Source of the DNA: Calliopum simillimum
Lineage: Eukaryota > Arthropoda > Insecta > Diptera > Lauxaniidae
Assembly (NCBI GenBank): GCA_951812925.1
Contig: OX638371.1
Coordinates: forward strand, 496,001 to 560,000
Reading direction: 5' to 3'
Length of the DNA: 64,000 nucleotides
In this document: piece by piece, positions 54,015-64,000 of the stretch
Position numbering within the stretch: the first letter of the stretch is position 1
How the letters are laid out: every line of letters starts with the position of its first letter
Notes under the pieces: model-generated
Told to the model about the DNA's origin: nothing
The model's database searches: none
Seen by the model: only the letters and a program-made list of their open reading frames with translations
Position numbers and translations under genes: made by a program

Positions 54015-56523
54015 CATAGAGTCAAAAGTGAGTCAACACTTATAAAAGATATATATTTTTGAAAATTTAAAAAAAAAATCAGCGCGCTAATATTTTGTTT
54101 CTGTTTTGTTATAATTTTGTAAAGGACACTTTAGAGTTTTTTTACCTTAATAAAAAAAAAATAGCCCAGGAAAATAAGAATATTTCTGCGAAAAATTCCA
54201 AGTGAATTTTTTTCACCGGAATTATATTTAATTATGCATGGTTAACAATGTGTAAAAAGTCCATTGAAGTCCATTGTGCGTAAAAAAATTTATTCAGGCT
54301 CAAAGGTAGCCAAAATCAGTTTTTTGCAAATATCTGCTAACGCAAACTTTTACAGAAAAATTTTTCTCCACAATTTTTTAACACAGGAAATTTCCTATTT
54401 AAAGATGTAAAAAATGTTTTCGTGTAGCTTATAGTTAAGAAGATAACCGGTTTTTTGCCATTTAAAGGTTTTTTTTTGAATATCTTCTAAACGACTCAGC
54501 CAAAAATCGTTTGAAGTTTAGGGTTTCTTTCGCTGTTGCGAGATTGTCTTTGATAATTTATAAATTCCGAACAACTTGTTGTATTGCTATGGCTTTAGCA
54601 CCGTTAGAAAGGTGTTGTTGCGTAGTAAGAACGCTTTGGGTAATTTATTGTAAAAACATATCTGGTTCAGAAGTTATGACCTTTTGAATGAAAATATATA
54701 AAAACTTTATAGAAAATGTACCAAAAATTTCATCTTTTTTAAAAAAAGAATATACTTTTAAATTTTTTTTATAGTGTATAAAAAGAACTAGGCATTTCAA
54801 AGTTATGACCTTTTGAATAAAGACAAATACAAACTTCAAACAAAGTATATTAGAAATTTAATCTTCCAAAAACAAAAAAAACCGTTATTTTTGAATTTTT
54901 TTTCTATAGCTCATTAAAAGGCTTTTTCAACACAGTTATGTTCTATAAGATACGGCAAAAAATTCCAAAGTTATGACATTTTGAATCAAAGTATACATTT
55001 TCTCTTGATTTTTCAAACTATGAGCCATTATAGCACCGCTTAGTGACCCAACTTTAAAAAAATCCTTTGGCGGTTTTTTTCTACTAATTAATGGTAATCG
55101 AAAGTGCTACACAAGAACTCATAAAAAAAAAAAAAAATTTTTTTTTGTTCAACTTTGTTTTAAATATTTTTTCTCATCTGCTCTCATTCAAAATGTCATA
55201 ACTTTGGAATTGCTAGCCGTATCTTAAAGAACAGGACTGCGTTGGAAAGGCGTTTTGATGAGCTATAGAAAAAAATTCAAAAATATCGGTTTTTTTTTTC
55301 TAGGAAGAATAAATTTCTAATATACTTTGTATGAAGTTTTTATCTGTCTTCATTCAAACGGTCATAACTTTGAAATGACTAGCCGTATCTGAATGAATAG
55401 ACCCTCTCTAGATAGTTCTTTTTATACACTGTAAAAAAATTTAAAAGTATATTTTTTTTTTTAAAATAGATGAAATTTTTGGTACATTTTGTATAAAGTT
55501 TTTATATATTTTCATTCAAAAGGTCATAACTCTTGAACCAGATATTTTTTTTCAATAAATTAGCTAAAACGTTGATACTACACAACAACACCTTTCTAAC
55601 GGTGCTAAAATCATAGCAATACAACAAATTGTTCGGAAGCTATAAATTATCAAAGACAATCTCGCAACAGCGAAAGAAACCCAGAACTTCAAACGATTTT
55701 TGGCTGAGTCGAAATTCACCGCAGATATATGGTCCCAAGGAGTTTTTAACTTAGATTTTATCGGAGAGTCCGAAACTGAATGAAAGTAAGTGGAAAAATT
55801 TGGCTTGGAACAAATTGATCCTCTCTAATGTGCACACATATGGCTTATCTTTTGTAGATCTTGTGATTCTCTACAAAATTGATGCTATTGCTTTTTATCG
55901 TGTGACTTACCGTTTCAGAGATATCCTTGAAAAGCCAGTATTTTCGAAACCTTAACGGTTTTTGAAGAATATCTTTTAAACCATGATTGGCTCCAAAAAA
56001 AAAATTTAATACGGTGCATAAAAAATCCAACTAACTTTTGAACGTTTTTTTAATTTTTTTTGTACGACTCCTCGTTAAAGAGTATTCGCAATTTTAAAAC
56101 TAAGATATTTTAATATGAACTTATACATACGTAGCATTTACATATAAAAATTGTGTAAAACTTTTTAAATTGGGTTATCTCCTAAACTATAAGCTACCCG
56201 AAAACATTTTTTACATTTTTAAATAGGAAATTTCTTGTGTTACAAAATTGTGGAGAAAAATTTTTCTGTAAAAGTTTGTGTTAGCGAGATATTTGCAAAA
56301 AACTGATTTAAGCGACATTTCAGCCTGAATAACTTTTTATGCGCACAATGGACTTCAATGGACTTTTTACACATTATTAACCATGCAGAAATAAATATAA
56401 TTCCGGTGGAAAAAATTCACTTGGAACTATTTCGCACAGCAATTCTTTTTTCGTCTAATTTTCCTGGGCTAAAAATTCATTTCAATTTTTTTGTAGGTGT
56501 TGACTCACTTATGACGCTCATAG
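54015..56523. mobile_element. 2.5-kb fold-back element (large inverted repeat)
   Basis: The left end GTCAAAAGTGAGTCAACAC and right end GTGTTGACTCACTTATGAC are inverted. Arms of about 1 kb pair throughout, for example CATGGTTAACAATGTGTAAA with its complement near 56370, GCAAACTTTTACAGAAAAAT near 56265, and TTATGACCTTTTGAATGAAA near 55500. Blocks around TCATAACTTTGGAATTGCTA recur inside. No transposase. The boundaries are approximate. Confidence 0.7.
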
Positions 56524-56881
56524 TAGATCGTACTGATCGTACAGGACGAATTCCATCCGGTGATACAATGGGAGAACGAAAATCAGTGGTTTCGTCTCTA
56601 ATCGGGACCATATACAGCATTGAAAAATCTGATTCAGGCTGATTCCATATCCATTTGTACATCGGCATTAGCGTCGGACTTCAATTGTTGAATTGTATGG
56701 ATAAATTTTTGTTTTCGAATCCTCCCGTTTACATTTGTTTTCAAAATTCCAAAATTTCTCAGTTTTTATTTATTTATTTTGCAAACCTTTAACAGCAATA
56801 ATTTCTTTAAGTATTAGTACGAGATCCGGCAGTAAAGAAACGTATGCATCGAATTTTTAGTTAAAATCTAATTTTTACGTA

Positions 56882-57627
56882 TATTTATGAATGGGGGAAT
56901 ATATTTTGGTCGGGTCGGGTTGCCTATTAAAATGTGGCCGCTAGTATTTTTGAATTGTGATAACTTATGAACCGTGAGTCGCACGGAGGAAAGTGTCCGT
57001 ATCTTTTTTATGAAGAGTCATATGCTCTACTAGTAATTTTAAGAATTATTTATTAAAATCCGATTTTTTAACGCAATAAACGGAAAATAAATCAATTTTT
57101 AATAAATAACTCCTAAATTGCAAATTTTTTTTCACATATAAAAAAAAATATTTGCAGAGCATATGACAAAAGACATTCAGGCCTGTTCCGTAATCCGCGT
57201 GGTTTCAATTACTTTTCACTAAGGAGGCTTTTTGATGAAAATGGTGAGTCAGACGATAAAAAGTATTAGAATCTTTTTTTGTGGAGAATCACAGGTTCTA
57301 CAAATATTATTGATTTATATACATGAAAAAGTAACCGTTTCGGAAATATTTGATAAAGTTGAATTTTTCGACTTTTTGCAGTTTTTTAAGAATACTTCCT
57401 AAACGGTTACTTTTTCGTTAATGCAAATAAATGATTGTGTGACTAACCATTTTCATCCAAAGGCCTCCTAACAGAAAAGTAATTGAAAACTCACGAATTA
57501 CGGAACAGGCCTGATTGACACTTTTTCTCGTGCGACTCACGGTTCATAAGTTATCGCAATTTGAAAATAAAAGCGGCCACATTTTGATGGGCAACCTGAT
57601 CAAATTATATTCCCCCATTCATAAATA
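56882..57627. mobile_element. Fold-back element with TA target duplication
   Basis: 746 bp with inverted ends TATTTATGAATGGGGGAATA, flanked by TA at 56880-56881 and 57628-57629. The arms pair through CGTGAGTCGCAC, AATGTGGCCGC and AGGCCTG..CCGTAAT / ATTACGGAACAGGCCTG. No coding capacity. The right TA also borders the Tc1 element. Confidence 0.7.
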
Positions 57628-57831
57628 TACATTACTGTGCATAATATTTGCAACCAAAAACACTTGAAACTTAATCACCAATTTTTGACCACTAAAATAG
57701 ATGCAAATAAAATACTTGGTATGAGGTTTTATGTCATTTATATTGTTGTTTATAAAACAAAAATAAAAAGTCCATACATTACTAATACAAAACTAAAACT
57801 GTGCACAACATTTGCAACTATTAATATAAAC

Positions 57832-58735
57832 TAGAGTTCGCCTTGTGGCCGAAATTCGACCATTTCGATTCGACCACAAAACAAAGGAAAAAGTTTTTTT
57901 ACCCTTCCTTGGTCGATAAAACACAAAAAGCTTTTAATATTCTTCCTTAGGGTTCAGGTTATCTGCATCGGTGCAGCAGCTAAGTTGCAATATCGTACTT
58001 TCCATTTAGAGGCGTGTAACTCCTACTAAAGAGCAAACAGTTTTTGATATCTTTCTATACCAAAATTCATAAAAATCAATCATGCTATCGTGCTATATAG
58101 TGCTAACTCTATATCTATACCAAATTTCATAAAAATCGTATGCAGTATTTTCGCCGTGAGTGCGTTTTTTCCATTTAGGGGCGTGGCACTATCCACTGAA
58201 AATATAATGGTCATGTTATCGTTCCTTAGTGCCAATCCTACCTCCATACCAAATTTCGTTGAAACCGATGCTGCGGTTTAGCTGTGAGAGCGTTTTTTCC
58301 ATTTAGGGGCGTAGCACCGCCCACTGAAAAACATAATGGTCATATTATCGTTCCTTAGTGTTAACCCTATCTCCACACCAAATTTCGTTAAAATCGATGC
58401 AGCGGTTTAGCTGTGAGAGCGTTTTTTCCATGTAAGGGCATGGCACCGCTCACTGAAAAACATAATGGTCATATTATCATTTCTTAATGCTAACCCTACC
58501 TCCGTATCAAATTTCGTTAAAATCGATGCAGCGGTTTAGCTGTGAGAGCGTTTTTTTCATTTAGGGGCGTGGTACCACCCACTTTAAAAAAATACATAGT
58601 CCTATGCACTGCTCCTCCTCACAACCTTTCCAACAAAAAAAAAAATCAAGCAAATCGGTTGAGATTTAGGTATAGAAACAGGGACCTAACTGATTTCGTT
58701 TGCCTATTTATATATAGATTAAAAATTAATAACTA
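57832..58735 (+). repeat. Dispersed repeat with ~127-bp tandem units
   Basis: Four units containing ATTTAGGGGCGTGGCAC, CATATTATCGTTCCTTAGTG, CCAAATTTCGTTAAAATCGA and GCGGTTTAGCTGTGAGAGCG start near 58160, 58285, 58412 and 58540. The end GAAACAGGGACCTAACTGAT recurs at 16605 and, inverted, at 47450. Non-coding; a single-unit relative lies at 14900-15290. Confidence 0.65.
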
Positions 58736-58741
58736 AAAAAA

Positions 58742-59340
58742 TCAATATTTAATAGAATAACCCCTGTTTTTTATAACAGCAGTGCATCTTTTTGGCATGG
58801 ATGCGATAAAATTATTTTCAAATGAGTGCTGAATGTCCTGGTACCGTTTTTTAACTTCATTAAACAACTCATCCTGTTTTCTAAATTTTTGATTGCATAA
58901 TAAGCAATGCATTTTTGTGACTTGACGATTTGATTGGGTTTAGATCTGGCGACTCCGCGGGGCATTGATAAACATCAATATTTTGCCGTTTTATCCAATC
59001 TTTTACTACTTTCCACGTGTGCTTAAGGTTGTTATTATGCAGGAATATCTATTTAAGTGTCATTTTCCAAGTTGCATATGGCTTTATAGTATTTTGTGGT
59101 ATGTCTTTATAATCATTAGATTTCATTATGTCTTCAACACTTTGAATTGGACCGATTCCTTGCACAGAGATGCATCCCCACACCATGATTCTACAACCTC
59201 TGTGATAGACAGTTTTTATTGTATATTTCGGGCTTAGCCTTTCTCTCCTTGGTCTTCTCATAAGCCTGTTACCACTCGATCCGCACAAATTAAACTTGGA
59301 CTCGTCAGAAAAGATGGTAAAAGTCTTGTGAGAAGACCTA
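58742..59340 (-). pseudogene. Tc1 transposase pseudogene (catalytic region)
   Basis: On the minus strand the sequence reads FSDESKFNLCGSSG, then RRPRRERLSPKYTIKTVYH, IMVWGCISVQGIGPI, LHNNNLKHTWKVVKDWIK, CPAESPDLNPIK and, after a frameshift, SMPKRCTAVIKNRGYSIKY and the stop at 58742-58744. Of the D,D34E triad only the first D remains: the second motif has N for D (HNNN) and the final E is K (SPDLNPIK). The helix-turn-helix half is deleted. Confidence 0.85.
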
Positions 59341-59481
59341 TTTTATTTTTGTTTTATAAACATCAATATAAATGACATAAGACCTCATACCAAGTATTTT
59401 ATTTGCATTTGTTTTAGTGGCCAAAAATTGGTGATTAAGTTTCAAGTGTTTTTGGTTGCAAACATTTTGCACAGCACTGTA

Positions 59482-61640
59482 TGAAAAAATTAACTCGATC
59501 CATACGTTTTTTTACTGTCCGATCTTAGACTATATGTGCTCAAAAAAAAAAAAAGCAGCACGAAAAATCCAAACAAGTTTTTGTATGCTGTTCCCGAAAT
59601 TACAAAATGGCTCCAGGTCGAATTTTATAGTTCTATATAAATTGGGCTCAAAACTTATTTTTTTGTGATTTTGGGGTCCAAGAACCATTTCCTTGGGATC
59701 AGTTTGTTGCAGATTTTCTTTTCCTGAGCCATAACTACAACTTTGTTAAATATATGAAAACAAAATCTCGAACGGTTTACGAGATATAGCTGTGGCATTA
59801 TTATTGTATTATATTTTTAACAGAATCATCTTTCATCTTCAGGTTAGGCCTTCAAAAATTCAGAATTGTAAAATTTATAAGGAGTAAACATAAAAATATT
59901 TCAACAATTCATTTCAGATATTCCTCCAATTTTACCCGTATTCATGAAATTTCAACAAATATCGTTTTATCGTGTATTCAATTTCCTTTCGAAACACCTA
60001 TTCCATTTACAATAATGTAGCGTATCTTGTCGATAAACTTGACTTATTGGCTTTTTATTTATTTAGTTTTAGTTGTATGTGTTGATCATTGATCTCATCT
60101 GGTATTCAATTCGGGGCTTCTTGAAATGTCACAAAAAAATTATAAATTAATTAGTGCTGTCTTCTGTTTGGCTGCTGAATAACAAAAACAACAATCATAA
60201 TAATGAAAGCACTTTTTCGTTTATTACTCTTTCGTCCTATCACAGTTGTTGTTGGCCAAGTTAGTTTAACTGAGGTATTTGAACGAGGTCAATGAATTCT
60301 CTTTTTCTATTTTTGAAGACACCATTTTGCATGAAGCTTTAACCAATATCTGCTTTCCTCTTCCCTTAAATAAAAGCTTCTCACAACATTGTGCGCATTT
60401 ACTCGTAATTTGCTTAAATTCGATTGAGCAATGCCAGAAAGAAATTTTGTTCGGTCAGGGCATTGTTTGGTTATTCTCCCATTCACACTATTTATTAACA
60501 TATAAATATAGTGAACAATTTAAGTTGATCCAATACATATTTATTTGATAATATTTCCCAAATTATGTTTAATCAAAACTTATTTTTCGCAACCCTGCAT
60601 CTGTTTGACGAAATCAGTATTATTTTGTCGCCAAAATGAATTGAGCCTGGAAATAACTTAATTTGAAAAATCTCAATATCCGTAAGGATCCTTTGTCCTA
60701 AGCTAGCCCTGATGAATATATGGAAAAGCAAAAACAAAATCGCTTTCTTTAAACTATGTAAGCGGGAATAGTTATAGCCGCTTAACGTATGAGCGTATTG
60801 CAAGTATGCCCGTCACATTGTACTGCATACATTCATTTACTTGCATTTTAATCGACTGCGAAGTTTGGATATTGTCATTTGTTCGAAAAAAAAAAAAAAA
60901 ATTTTTTTTTTACTTATAAGCTTCATATTTTTCGCATGAATTCGGTTTATCCATGTTTTAGTCAAACATTTGAAGGGAAGATGCGTATGGACGTGAATTA
61001 TCGATTTTTGTAATGTAACTCGGAAATCATTTCGGTTAAGTTTTTTTGGTGGTTAGGGCTCAATCATTTTTGTATTAATATTTGTCTTTAAAATTGTATT
61101 GTACCTACCGTAGTTGTTTTCGTTCGCTTCAATGTTGTAAATACGCAAATGAAACGTAAATTTGAACAGTTGTTTTTTTATTGTTTTTATTATCATTTTG
61201 ATACACAACACAAAAATTTATTAAAACTTTTTAATAAAATGGGGGAAAAAATACTAGACATGAAAGTCTTTTAATTTTGTATATAGCGCATATTTATTGT
61301 TTTGGATATCGAAGAATCTTAAGTCGTTTTTAGGTTCTGTTTAAACAGTTGTACGTAAGTACATAGTATGGCTCCCATCGTAATAAAAAGATCCATATGT
61401 AGCAATACGAAAAAGTTAAATACTTAAAAAAATGCAAAAAAAAAAAAAACCAAAATTAAAATACTCTTTTTAAAGGCGGATATTTGCTTTATACTAGTCT
61501 TATGAAAATTAAGAGTTCACTGAAAGAACATAAAAGGCATTCCCACTGGCTTGTCGAACAAAATTTTGGCACCGCCACTGGTCAACCAAAAGAGATCTCA
61601 CTGTATGTACCAGCCCAGACATAAAGTTTCAACATAAAGT
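59482..61640. other. Intergenic sequence without a supported gene
   Basis: AT-rich, with A/T homopolymers (for example 60886-60912). Open frames of up to about 90 codons show no domain or coding signature. Confidence 0.45.
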
Positions 61641-62090
61641 TTCTTTTATAAGGGGCTGTCCTTAAACTCCGTGACGCTAAAATTCGCTTAAATGAACCTC
61701 CTCCACCCCATGTGACAAAAAGTGACTCTGGACCAGACCCTCTCTAGCGTCATGTGACGGTAACCGAAACCTCTCCCCCCGTTATCTCTATTTTTTTAAG
61801 TATATGAAGCTGAAATTTTTTCGTCACCGATTTCGCTCAAATTTGGCAGTATTGTAGTTTCGGTGTACAAGATTAATAATGCGGGAGGATTTGGTCCTAG
61901 TATCATTTATTGTTAAAGTTGGCGATTTTTGTGATTTTCATAGAATGGGTGTTTTTTCAAAAATTATTAGCTTATATCAAACTTTGTAAACTGATGATTG
62001 TAAGCAACTTATCATGTTAATTTTAAAATGTTCTTTTTACGAAAAAGTATTTCTTTAAAAATAATTTTTTTTTCATCAAAATTTTTTGTA

Positions 62091-63134
62091 GGGGAATGTC
62101 GTATAGGTTGGGATGCCGTATAAGTTGGGACAGCCGTTTTTCTTGAATTTCCGATACTGGCAACACCTATGTTTCAACTGTCGAAGTAAAATCTGTTTAT
62201 AACCTAACGTTTCATGTGCAAAAGATCGAAAAACTCTTGTTGATTATGTCAATATCAAACAAAAAGTAAATTGTCATATCAAAAAGATCTTTTCGATAGT
62301 TTCTGTGTCTTGTATTCAGTGTATTTTCATTTCGTGAAAGAGTAATTGAAATGTATTGTTGTGGCAAATATTATTTTTGGTCTTTCACGAAATGGCAACT
62401 TTGTAAAGGTTGGGACACTCATGTCGTATAAATTGGGACAGCACTTTTTTTTTATTCCAAGGCATTGCGATACCATTTAAATTATATTTTTACAATATTT
62501 GAAGAATGCAATTGTATTTATAATAATTAAAAAGCTTTTATTAATGACGCATTTATGTGCCATGAGTTTGGCAAGTTCACTAACGCACGAAAAACCGATC
62601 GTGGAATTACCGATTTCAATGCATTAGTCGCAGAAATCAAGGAAATAAAATTGGCTAAGGCATTCGATCCACCAGAAAAGCTTATAAGATCCCAAAAAGC
62701 AGTTTGGCGAGGTATACCCAAAAAGTGAATGATAAAATTAAAGACATTTCAACCATTGATGACACCTGTACAAACTGCGAATCATATTAGGCGGAATGAT
62801 ATATTTTTACCCAAATTGTTTCTTTGAAACATGACGTTTCAATAAATATTCTAATAAAAATAATACCATGCAGATTAACTTAACTTTTTGGCTTACTTTG
62901 TGATTTTTGAAAGTGTCCCAACTTATACGGAAATTTTTTTTTCGGTAAAAAAAGTTGTCTTCATCAAAATAGCTATAACTTTTGACTTGATCACGATATC
63001 AAATAACTTTCTATAAAAAAGTTGTACCCGATGACCATACCTTTATATTGGTTTATTTAAATTAACAATTTTTCCATCCGTTTCAAAACCACTGACCAAA
63101 AACAAAACCCGTCCCAACCTATACGACATTCCCC
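62091..63134 (+). mobile_element. TA-flanked inverted-repeat element nested in the fold-back
   Basis: 1044 bp with ends GGGGAATGTCGTATAGGTTG (inverted at the right, to 63134), flanked by TA at 62089-62090 and 63135-63136. GTATAAGTTGGGACAGC motifs recur internally near 62128 and 62427. It contains one short coding remnant. Confidence 0.8.
62531..62728 (+). pseudogene. Coding remnant in the TA-flanked element
   Basis: A 65-codon open stretch beginning KAFINDAFMCHEFGKF and ending RSQKAVWRGIPKK plus a stop. It has coding-like composition but no recognised domain. It is probably the transposase C-terminus or a last exon of the parent element; assignment is inference. Confidence 0.4.
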
Positions 63135-64000
63135 TATATAAAAATACTTTTGAATTTTTTTTTAAAAAACCCGCCTTCAATTTTTTTAAAAGTACTTTAA
63201 AAAAAAGTCAATTTATGAGCTTTAAATGATACATGACTCAAGATACGCGTGATTTTTTAGACACTTTTTTAATTTATTTTCAAAATAGGCAAAAAAAAAA
63301 ATTTTTAACTTTCCAAAAAATTCACACTTATTCCTTGGAAAATTCTAAGTAATTTGTGCCGTGTACACTTTTTTCGTAAGATGCCTTCCACTTAAGCAAA
63401 AAAAAGCGTTTTGCAAACCGCGGGCATTTGACAGCCAAAAACTCTCATTAAGCGACCGAATCCCATCTTAAGTCTTATATCATTTTAAAGCTTATAAGTT
63501 GACATTTAATTTAAAGTACCTTGAAAAAAAATGTAAAGGGTATAAAAAGAACATTTAAAAATGAATAACATGAGTTACTAACAGTTATCAATTCACAAAG
63601 TTTCATGTAAGCTATGAATTTTTGAAAAAACCCTTTTTCTATGAAAATCACATTTCAAGTCCGATCATAAAGTATAGTACATCGTTGTAAATGTCTCAAT
63701 GTGGGCTATATTTCATTCATAGAAGTAATTTATCTCAAATGTTTTTTTTCGACTAGTTGTACTCATAATCTCAGTTTCTACCACCCTAAGGTGCCATTGA
63801 ACCCATAAAAAATCATGCAATTCATCTCTACAAAGTTTTCTCAAATTTTTGAAATTGAAGAAGTTATAGCGAATCTAAAACTTCAGTACAAAATATGAAA
63901 AACAGGATGTGTCAAAAACGAAAATCGCCCCTTACAACTACGCAAGATTCTATTTTTTTATTTATTTGCATACTGTTTGAAATTTCAAATGCTTCTGAAG

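Larger units (their letters stand above)
57630..59479 (-). mobile_element. Tc1-like transposon, internally deleted and interrupted
   Basis: Terminal repeats of about 190 bp: CATTACTGTGCATAATATTT at the left and its counterpart starting CAGTGCTGTGCAAAATGTTT at the right, both continuing GCAACCAAAAACACTTGAAA. Flanked by TA (57628-57629, 59480-59481). It carries a defective transposase on the minus strand. A dispersed repeat (57832-58735) is inserted between the left repeat and the transposase end. Confidence 0.85.
61640..64000. mobile_element. Large fold-back element, incomplete at window end
   Basis: 61925-62080 (GATTTTCATAGAATGGGTG, TTTTTTCAAAAATTATTAGC, AATGTTCTTTTTACG) is repeated inverted at 63140-63660. 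The left end may be near GGGGCTGTCCTTAAACTCCG (61651). The right end is not in the window. A pogo-like element sits in the loop. Confidence 0.5.

Overview
The window looks like AT-rich, repeat-laden nuclear DNA from a higher fly (schizophoran Diptera; a tephritid fruit fly would fit, but the sequence alone does not settle the species). The evidence is three intron-containing animal genes with short fly-type introns, insect transposon families (mariner, Tc1, pogo-like, hAT, a PHD-finger non-LTR retrotransposon), and dispersed elements whose core resembles the Drosophila mini-me/DINE-1 core. Most of the 64 kb is transposon-derived, much of it nested.

Layout. 1-4.4 kb: an apparently intact non-LTR retrotransposon with two open frames. 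They join at a canonical -1 slippery heptamer followed by a stop codon and a hairpin. 4.4-7.8 kb: AT-rich repeats and a fold-back element. 7.8-18.0 kb, plus strand: an eight-exon ENOX-family gene (ecto-NOX disulfide-thiol exchanger-like, RRM protein, 827 aa). Its first intron carries a tandem array that copies both splice sites, and a 1.4-kb fold-back transposon. Introns 4 and 5 hold further transposons. 18-27 kb: retrotransposon and mariner remnants and several fold-back elements. 27.3-28.7 kb, plus strand: a secreted DNA/RNA non-specific endonuclease (dsRNase type, 445 aa). 29.8-32.2 kb, minus strand, convergent with it: a seven-exon SLC20/PiT sodium-phosphate cotransporter (690 aa). 33.7-64 kb: no convincing host gene, but a dense mosaic of transposons.

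Several transposon boundaries are supported inside the window by target-site duplications and by an unoccupied related copy. A hAT fold-back sits in a mini-me/DINE-1-like copy (39101-40980). A second hAT element sits in another such copy (45944-46884). A pogo-like element sits in a 1.75-kb dispersed repeat whose empty counterpart is at 25-26.8 kb (51573-52701). The ENOX intron element sits in one unit of the tandem array (8996-10384).

The three host genes have unrelated roles (redox/RNA-binding-type protein, secreted nuclease, phosphate import); nothing suggests they work together. The most unusual signals are the frameshift signal of the retrotransposon, the chain of splice-site-flanked pseudo-exons in ENOX intron 1, and a GC-rich double-hairpin module. 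That module occurs once in the ENOX intron transposon and several times within a 2.9-kb strand-switching minisatellite at 35.9-38.8 kb.
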